This document shows, piece after piece, positions 52,992 to 58,707 of a stretch of 64,000 nt of DNA (within the stretch, counting starts at the first letter, position 1; every line of letters starts with the position of its first letter). The stretch covers positions 62,959 to 126,958 of the forward strand of contig NZ_JAJQQP010000017.1 in NCBI RefSeq assembly GCF_028994805.1. Reading direction: 5' to 3'. Source of the stretch: Promicromonospora iranensis. GTDB lineage: Bacteria > Actinomycetota > Actinomycetes > Actinomycetales > Cellulomonadaceae. The position numbers and the translations under genes were made by a program. The notes under the pieces were generated by a model that was not told the origin of the DNA, searched no databases, and saw only the letters and a program-made list of their open reading frames with translations.

Positions 52992-53765
52992 TCATTGCCA
53001 TGCGCGAACGTGGTGGATCGTGGCGGACTTGGGATAGTTGCCGCCGCGTGGTCCGATCTCGAAGAGGTCAATCATGAGGAACAGCGGATAGTCGGGAGCC
53101 TGTTGGATGCGCCGCAGCGCGCGGCCTTGGCACCCGATCACAGTTTCATCCTCGCCCCAGACCACCGTCCAGGTGTGGGGTGAGGATGCGTTCAAAGGGA
53201 TCGCGACCTCGCTCATGTCGGTGGTGAGGTGTGGGTCGTGGTGCGCTTTGATGCCGGTGCGGACCACTGTGGTTTCCCCGATGGAGTCGGAGTCGATCTC
53301 GAAGATGCAGATCTCGCCGGACTCTGTCGGGGATCTGTGCTCCGTTCCGATGAGCCATGCCGCGACCATGCAATTAGCGTCTTGGCTCGCGGAAACGGTG
53401 ATCTCGACTCGTCCGCGTGAGGGTGTGAACAGGAGCCGTTGTGGTGTCTCGGTGCGGACGTCGAGATCGACGCGGTGGCGATGCGTCCCGAGTGCGGAAC
53501 CGACTGGCCCTGAATAGACACCGGTCTGCAAGTTCGAGACGCGCAAAGGAGCATCTTCGAGGCGCCAATCGGGCTGGTCAGAGTCGATCCGCAACTCGAC
53601 TCCGTCCGCAACGACCTCGTAGTGCGCTCGCGCCCGCTCAGAGGTCGTCCACTGCGGCAAATAGCTCGCAATCCACCGTTTCGAGTTCAGGCCCGCGCTG
53701 AAGTCGTCGTCGAAGTCCGGTTTACGGTTCGGTGCGGCAGGAAGGCTCTCCGGCGAGTTCGGCAT
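52992..53765 (-). CDS. GH16-like jelly-roll protein, probably intracellular, altered catalytic motif
   Basis: A 257-residue protein with a concanavalin-like fold of GH16 type (FDDDFSAGLNSKRWIASYLPQW; SNLQTGVYSG; HTWTVVWGEDETVIGCQG). The GH16 motif E-x-D-x-x-E reads EICIFE near 149-154, with Cys in place of the central Asp. No signal peptide follows ATG 53765; a longer frame upstream lacks one as well. It may be a catalytically weak or lectin-like relative, or a detached copy in the island. Function unknown. Confidence 0.7.
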   Translation of the reverse strand: MPNSPESLPAAPNRKPDFDDDFSAGLNSKRWIASYLPQWTTSERARAHYEVVADGVELRIDSDQPDWRLEDAPLRVSNLQTGVYSGPVGSALGTHRHRVDLDVRTETPQRLLFTPSRGRVEITVSASQDANCMVAAWLIGTEHRSPTESGEICIFEIDSDSIGETTVVRTGIKAHHDPHLTTDMSEVAIPLNASSPHTWTVVWGEDETVIGCQGRALRRIQQAPDYPLFLMIDLFEIGPRGGNYPKSATIHHVRAWQ

Positions 53766-53896
53766 GAGAAATGATTGCACGCGGCCCAGCCAGTGCAGGG
53801 TCGAGGCGAGGCAGAGACCGGCATGGCAGTTGCGGGCGACCTTGTCTGGTCGCATGGCGATGCCGCGCCATTGCTTGAGCATTCGACAGCTCAGCC

Positions 53897-54352
53897 ATGG
53901 CGGTCGTGGGGCCCAGTTCTACCCGGGCTGCTGGCCAGTCGTTCACCGTGCTCGTGGTGGGCCCTTCAGGTGTCGGGAAGTCGACACTCATTGGCTCGTT
54001 GAACGAGATCCGACCATCGCGCGCCGATGCACACAACGCGGCAACGAGAGCCAGCACCGAAATCCCGTCCGTGCACGCCAGTACAACGCCGCAAGACCTC
54101 GGCCACGTCGAGCTCGCGGACAACACGGACGTGCACTTGGTCGCGGTTCCAGCCCAGCGGCGCTTCTGGGAACCACGGCTCTCCGACAGGTCGGTCGGCA
54201 TCCTCATGGTGATCGACACCCGGCACTTGGAAGACAGCTTCGAGCTCCTTGACCAAGTCGAGCTGCGAACACGCCTCCCGTTCGTGGTTGTCATCAATCG
54301 ATTCCCCGATGCGCCCGACTACTCGGAGAAGCGCGTTCGAGACGCCCTAGAT
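53897..54352 (+). pseudogene. Truncated conservon-type (CvnD-like) GTPase
   Basis: From ATG 53897 the frame matches the small Ras-like GTPase of actinomycete conservons: Walker A VVGPSGVGKST (about 21-30), a switch region, RRFWEPRLSDRSVGILMVIDTRHLEDSFELLD and VVVINRFPD. The homology ends at VRDALD (about 54352), where the C-terminal 35-40 residues should be. From there an unrelated gene is read on the opposite strand (stop at 54347). None of the usual conservon partners (histidine kinase-like, roadblock, DUF742) is present. It is probably a recombination remnant. Confidence 0.75.
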
Positions 54353-54670
54353 GTTGGTCGCCGTGACGTTCCATGTCGTTCCCCCGGCGACGGCCGCCGG
54401 CGTGGGGGGTGCGGTGCTGTAGTGCGCCTCGGTGTGGTCCAGACTGGCACCGCCCGGGAATGGGCTCTGCAGGACGTCGACCTTTGTAACGTGGACCGTT
54501 TGTGTCCGACCGTTCGGCAGTTCTTGCTCGATACGGTCGCCCTCCTGGACGTCCGCGTCGACGGGGAGCGCGTAGCGATTGGTGAGGTCCATCGCGCGCA
54601 TGGGTAGCCGCTGCTCGTGAAGGCCGGTACCTCGCACGACGGTAATCTGGAGGTTGTAGTTTGGCGTCAT
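54347..54670 (-). CDS. Hypothetical 107-residue protein
   Basis: The frame from ATG 54670 encodes a beta-rich protein (NYNLQITVVRGTGLHEQRL; GDRIEQELPNGRTQTVHVTK; LDHTEAHYST) with good codon bias. It is of a type found as singletons in actinomycete accessory regions; I do not know its function. A leaderless TACGAT -10 lies six bases before the ATG. Its stop overlaps the broken end of the conservon GTPase on the other strand. Confidence 0.7.
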   Translation of the reverse strand: MTPNYNLQITVVRGTGLHEQRLPMRAMDLTNRYALPVDADVQEGDRIEQELPNGRTQTVHVTKVDVLQSPFPGGASLDHTEAHYSTAPPTPAAVAGGTTWNVTATNI

Positions 54671-54676
54671 TACCGG

Positions 54677-54682
54677 ATCGTA
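54677..54682 (-). promoter_or_regulatory. -10 hexamer of leaderless transcript for the 107-residue protein
   Basis: TACGAT on the minus strand, six bases before ATG 54670. Confidence 0.45.
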
Positions 54683-54951
54683 AAAGCCGCCTCCGACACA
54701 CCGCGAGCGTCGGCACCAACCTCACTCGGGGGGTTCGCGCCCAGCGCCGGATCCTGCCGCCTGCGGCTCGCCACGTGCTCACCGGCCGCCGCGGACCCGG
54801 TCGGCCGGCGGTCCGGGGCTCGACGGCCGACTGCTGTGCGAAGCCCCAGAATCCCGCCATTCCAAGGTAGACCCGCCCCGCGCCCACTCGACAGCGCGCA
54901 CCCGCTTGTTTATTCGGGTGTGCACGTTGTGGGAGCCCTGTTCGTCAACAT

Positions 54952-55010
54952 CGCTGGCACCTGACCCGTGCCCGAAACACGGGCCAGGTGCCAGGTGCCA
55001 GGTGCCAGCG
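54952..55010. repeat. Hairpin with triple 7-bp tandem repeat
   Basis: CGCTGGCACCTG at 54952-54963 can pair perfectly with CAGGTGCCAGCG at 54999-55010, or form a longer nearly perfect stem with the first copy (CAGGTGCCAG at 54985-54994) including CCCGTG/CACGGG. The right arm is expanded as three tandem CCAGGTG units (54984-55004). Confidence 0.75.
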
Positions 55011-55492
55011 AATCAGCAGCTACGACGGCGTGGGTAGCTGAAGGTCTACACCGGTTGCACCCTTGGGGCGAGCAGTCACCGGTCTGCCGGCCGATTACCT
55101 CTCCGGCGGCGCACGCGCTCGGGCAGCTTGCTCACCCGGCACGCGGGCGCTGTCCACCAGCTCGGAGACCGGTTGGGCCGACGTCCAGCGAGCCGCCACC
55201 GGTCCGGCGGCCGACTACCTCTTCGAGAACATCTGGGGGTTGCCGGCGTACTGCACAGAAACGGGGTTGGTTGGCGCGCCTCGGTTCCACGGGGGCGTTC
55301 CGGTCCGCAGACTCCCGGGCCCACTGCCTCCTCGCCACCGCCCTTGCGCCACCCTCCTTGGCTGGGATACAAGGAAGTGAACGCTCTCCGCGTGAGCCGC
55401 TGTCCGCATGCAAGCCGGCTCCTCAAATGGACAGCGAAACCCATGGCCGTATGACGCCGTTTCCTATTTGAGATATTCGGCAACGTAGAGAT

Positions 55493-55513
55493 TTGTCCAC
55501 AGGCTTGTCCACA
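55493..55513. promoter_or_regulatory. Pair of DnaA-box-like sequences (possible origin remnant)
   Basis: Two exact TTGTCCACA nonamers, 55493-55501 and 55505-55513, 12 bp apart, matching the actinomycete DnaA-box variant. Near-matches follow at about 55647 (CGTCCACA) and 55742 (TTGTCCACC, next to the palindrome GACAAATTTGTC). The local sequence is less GC-rich than its surroundings. It suggests a replication origin of an integrated element or a DnaA-binding control site. Confidence 0.5.
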
Positions 55514-56098
55514 GGGTGGTGGTTTGCCCTCCTCCTCGACACCGCTGGATGTGAGGCATAGTGCGGATTTTTGGCGTCTCTACGACCTGGCTCGAGCACG
55601 CTTGAAGGCGAGCCGATAGGCGCTGGCGGGCCGATTTCCCGAGCACTCCGTCCACAGAGGTGGTGCGGGGCCCGGGTGGTGTCGGTCGTCCGGGTTATCT
55701 TGATTGCTGAAAGGCGAAGTCCCACATGAAGAACGACAAATTTGTCCACCGACACGGCCACCCCGGGCCGGCACAGTTCTCTCCGATGGTCACATAGACC
55801 ACTAGACGAGCGAGTGTCGGTGGTTGCGGTTACTGTGACCCGCAAGGCTCCGGCTGGTGGTGACTTCGGTCGTCGCCCAGGCGGACAGCACAAAGCCCGA
55901 GCGTTGGAGCGCTCGGGCCGAGTGCGACAACTCAACAACCGAAGACCGTGCTGTCGAGGCGTCAGGAGTTCTGCTAGGAACTCTGTCAGTCTCGCATGTC
56001 CGAACCGGCCCAGGGAACTGGGGTGGTTTACCAATGCTGTGAAGAACACCGCAGAGGTGGACGCACGGTCACCCGATTCTCCGAAGGAGAAGAAGTTA

Positions 56099-56728
56099 GT
56101 GACCGATGTTCCCGAGATCTACGTATCCCAGCTGACGCACTACATCGCGGCGAAGACCGCACCGGAAGCGGACCGCGCCATCGCGGGGATCCGTGACCAG
56201 CTCGCGCATGACTACGAGCACTGGAAGGACCACTGGAAGCCGGTCAAGGACGCTCTGTTCCGCGACCGGCGGGGCAGCCGTGACGGCCAGGAGCTGGCCG
56301 ACATCGTCGACCGTGCGGCAGTGAACCGGCAGGCGTCCTATGCCGTGGCGGCCGCTCGGTGGGCCCAGCTCGCCGGGTGGTGGGAGGGGCTGGAGAGCGA
56401 GCGGCTCGGGACCCGGGCGGTGCAGGTCGGGGGGCTGAGCGTCAAGGTTCCCCGGCTGTGTGCTGAGCGGCACCCGGGCGGCGAGCTCGAGGTGCTGTAC
56501 GTGCGGTTCAACCAGGACCGCCTGCCCCTGCACGTCGTGTACGGCGTGATGCGCATCGTCCAGCTGGCCCACCCCACCGCCGACATCACGTTCGTGGACG
56601 TGCACCAGCGCGCCACGCACAGCTCGCGCGGGCGTGACCTGAGCGTCTACGACGCCTGGATCACGCAGGCCGGCACCGACCTCGCGCAGTTGCTCATCAG
56701 CGGCCAGAGCCAGGCCACCGCCGCGTAG
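56099..56728 (+). CDS. Hypothetical 209-residue protein
   Basis: The frame from GTG 56099 (GAAGGAG nine bases upstream) encodes a soluble alpha/beta protein (YVSQLTHYIAAKTAPEADRA; WKDHWKPVKDALFRDRRG; VKVPRLCAERHPGGELEV; ITFVDVHQRATHSSRG). No domain that I recognise. The open frame continues far upstream without plausible coding sequence, so the start is set by the Shine-Dalgarno. It is located between origin-like sequences and mobile-element gene remnants. Confidence 0.68.
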   Translation: MTDVPEIYVSQLTHYIAAKTAPEADRAIAGIRDQLAHDYEHWKDHWKPVKDALFRDRRGSRDGQELADIVDRAAVNRQASYAVAAARWAQLAGWWEGLESERLGTRAVQVGGLSVKVPRLCAERHPGGELEVLYVRFNQDRLPLHVVYGVMRIVQLAHPTADITFVDVHQRATHSSRGRDLSVYDAWITQAGTDLAQLLISGQSQATAA

Positions 56729-57056
56729 CAGCAGCACCCCGGGAGTGGTGATCTCGTCGTGGCCGGCTCCCCGTGCCAGCGAGATCGCCACTCCCGTTCT
56801 CGCGCCTGCCGACAAGCCACACAAGGTGGTCGATCGGGGCCTGTACGGCGCCGCACCGCGAGGATCGTGAGCTCCTCACGCGTCATGGCGCGAGCGTGTG
56901 AGGGCTGCCCCTGAGCGTGTGATTGTCGGCATCTTCGCGGAAAGTGCGCACCTACCGGAACGGGAAAACCCGCCGCGCGTCGCTGGCTCGCCTGCCCGGA
57001 GGCTTGCGATGGCATCGTGGACCAGCGCCAGCGCGCTGCGGGCACGTGCCTAGCGG
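56729..57056. other. Gene-free gap
   Basis: About 330 bp with nothing recognised except a 14-codon frame from ATG 57009 ending just before GTG 57057, possibly a leader of the next gene or its damaged N-terminus. Confidence 0.4.
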
Positions 57057-57498
57057 GTGCTCCGGCCCGACGCGCACGAGCGCTGGCTCGGCCCCTGTCC
57101 GATTCCGTCCTGCCCCGGCGAGATCCGGCTCGGCGACGACCAGACCGCGACCGCGTGCGGCGTCTGCGGAGCGTTCGTCACCAAGGAGCAGCAGCAGGGC
57201 TACCTCACCGAGACGATGGACGAACGGCTCATGTCCGTCAGCGAGCTCGCCACCGCGCTCACCATCGTCACCGTCCTCCTCGTCAAGTACGAGACTATGC
57301 GGACCTGGGCCCGCAGCCGCAACGCCACCCGGCGGCTGGCGCTTGCCCGTCCGCCTCCACGAGCGCCACGACGACGGGACGCCCTGGCGATGCATCCCCC
57401 GGCTGACGCCCGGCACCGGACTGTACTCGTTCGCCGACGCTCTCACCCTCGTCGCCAGGCGCGAGACTCGGGTCCTGGTGGGAGGATCGGCAGCATGA
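57057..57498 (+). pseudogene. Zinc-ribbon/HTH mobile-element protein, frameshifted
   Basis: From GTG 57057 the frame has a zinc-ribbon-like pattern (CPIPSCPGEI, then CGVCGAF) and a helix-turn-helix-like segment (MSVSELATALTIVTVLLVKYETMRTW). At about 57310-57335 the coding sense moves to the next frame (LPVRLHERHDDGTPW, GLYSFADALTLVARRE), which ends at 57498 and overlaps the DUF6221 start by four bases. Together they give a protein of about 147 residues like the small DNA-binding proteins of actinomycete integrative elements and phages. The frameshift may be decay, sequencing error or programmed. Confidence 0.65.
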
Positions 57499-57848
57499 GC
57501 ATCAACCGGCAGGCCATCACCTACCTGGAAGCTCGACTCACCGAGGGCGAGGAGTTCGCCAAAGCGGCCGAGGCTGTCCCTCAAGAAGGCCAGCGGAGAC
57601 GCGCGGCGGTCGACAAGAACTACATGACTCACTGGGGCCCCGCTCGCGTGCTTGCAGAGATCGAGGCACAGCGGCAGATCCTCAAGGAGTACAAGAAGTT
57701 CGACGAGGTGGCGAACGAGGCGGCGAGAGTCCCGGGTGGCGATGCCTCGCTCGTGGCCGCCTTGGCGGCTGGGCTGGAGTTGGCCGTTCGAATCCACCTC
57801 GCGGTTCACAGTGACCGCTCGGATTTCGGCTCGGATTGGCTCACGTAA
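57495..57848 (+). CDS. DUF6221-like protein
   Basis: A 117-residue protein with the core of DUF6221 (YLEARLTEGEEFAKAA; HWGPARVLAEIEAQRQILKEY), a small family of unknown function typical of actinomycete phages and integrative elements. ATG 57495 is four-base coupled to the frameshifted upstream gene and has GGAGGA upstream. It supports a mobile-element origin of this segment. Confidence 0.75.
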   Translation: MSINRQAITYLEARLTEGEEFAKAAEAVPQEGQRRRAAVDKNYMTHWGPARVLAEIEAQRQILKEYKKFDEVANEAARVPGGDASLVAALAAGLELAVRIHLAVHSDRSDFGSDWLT

Positions 57849-57963
57849 ACATCACACCCGCTTTCCTAAGGTAGGTGCGCGGCACACGCACCACATCCGG
57901 AGTACAGAGCCGGTCTTGGCCTCGGAGCGCAGTTGCGCAATCGGCCCAGAGGCAGCCCTGACG

Positions 57964-57981
57964 CCGGCGCCTCGGCGCCGG
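57964..57981. terminator. Compact GC hairpin
   Basis: CCGGCGCC, 2-base loop, GGCGCCGG, 116 bp after the DUF6221 stop and 45 bp before the next gene. It is a possible terminator or processing site. Confidence 0.45.
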
Positions 57982-58013
57982 TTGGGTGCCTGGCCGCAGG
58001 TATGCCGGTCGGA

Positions 58014-58019
58014 TAGCGT
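58014..58019 (+). promoter_or_regulatory. -10 hexamer of leaderless transcript for the 84-residue protein
   Basis: TAGCGT six bases before ATG 58026. Confidence 0.45.
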
Positions 58020-58025
58020 GCCGCC

Positions 58026-58280
58026 ATGACCGAGACACCGGACATCCGCAGCGAAGAGACCAGTAGCGACACCCAGATCGTGCAGCTCATCCCCGCCAAC
58101 GGATGGGTCGCCGTCTACAAAGACGACGACACCGAGCTTCGAGCGCCGCTGGTGGCCTGGGCACTACGGCGCGACGGCGAGGTCATTCCGCTGGACACCG
58201 ACCCCGAGGGCGACGTCGGCGACCCCCGAAAGACCAGAAACTTCCACCGCGTCGAGCGGGTTACTGACAGGCACAACTAG
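58026..58280 (+). CDS. Small 84-residue protein of an actinomycete-specific type
   Basis: An acidic protein (IVQLIPANGWVAVYKDDDTELRAPLVAWALRRDGEVIPLD, then RNFHRVERV). Similar small proteins occur in actinomycete genomes and elements; function unknown. The start is supported by the leaderless -10. Its last codons overlap a second frame that continues to 58560. Confidence 0.68.
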   Translation: MTETPDIRSEETSSDTQIVQLIPANGWVAVYKDDDTELRAPLVAWALRRDGEVIPLDTDPEGDVGDPRKTRNFHRVERVTDRHN

Positions 58281-58560
58281 GCTCTACGAAGCCGGCAGCG
58301 GCTCCAGCTTCTACGGGCCTCGCCAGGGCGGCGCCTACGGGAGGCTGCACGCCTGGCAATCGATCGCCGCGCTGACCAGTGCGCCAAATACGGCAACCCC
58401 CGACGACGTCGCCAACCTGGCCCGCGCCTGCCGATGGTTCGCCCTGGACACAGCCAGTAGCTGGTTCTCGGAGGTGTGGGAACCATCCGACGTCGCCCTG
58501 GCCTGCATCGGCCCCGAGCCGGAACGCGTGGCCGTCATCGCAGCGACCGACACTGACTGA
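58264..58560 (+). CDS. Hypothetical protein of about 98 residues without a canonical start codon
   Basis: An open frame with normal protein composition (RLYEAGSGSSFYGPRQGG; LHAWQSIAALTSAPNTATPD; NLARACRWFALDTASSWFSE; DVALACIGPEPERVAVIAATD) runs to 58560. No ATG, GTG or TTG lies at its beginning; the first plausible codon is CTG 58264, overlapping the end of the 84-residue gene. It may use CTG, be reached by frameshifting from that gene, or have lost its ATG. No family recognised. Confidence 0.45.
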   Translation: MTGTTRLYEAGSGSSFYGPRQGGAYGRLHAWQSIAALTSAPNTATPDDVANLARACRWFALDTASSWFSEVWEPSDVALACIGPEPERVAVIAATDTD

Positions 58561-58707
58561 AGCCACCCAGCAGCAGCTGCGGCGGCTCAGCCGCCCTCGG
58601 TCGCACAGTGATCAGCAGATGCATATTCATTTACTTAAAGAGTAGAACCGTGGCCAATCCATGCCACTTTCATTGTGCTTCCGGCGCGTTTCCCGTAGAT
58701 ATGTCTC

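Larger units (their letters stand above)
54671..56098. other. 1.4-kb gene-poor stretch with origin-like and hairpin elements
   Basis: No gene recognised. It contains a long hairpin overlapping a 7-bp tandem repeat (54953-55010), two copies of a diverged segment around ACCGGTC.G.CGGCCGA.TACCTCT (near 55076 and 55197), and a pair of DnaA-box-like sequences (55493-55513). The start of the 56099 gene's promoter lies at the right end. Confidence 0.55.

Noticed and set aside
55423-56049. 208-codon minus-strand frame covering the DnaA-box-like pair
   Set aside because: No family features and repeated VDKPVDK arises directly from the two TTGTCCACA sequences.
56923-57056. Upstream extension of the second-frame part of the zinc-ribbon gene
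   Set aside because: It is Ser/Arg/Pro-rich and antagonised by the zinc-ribbon frame, so only the part after about 57320 is genuine.
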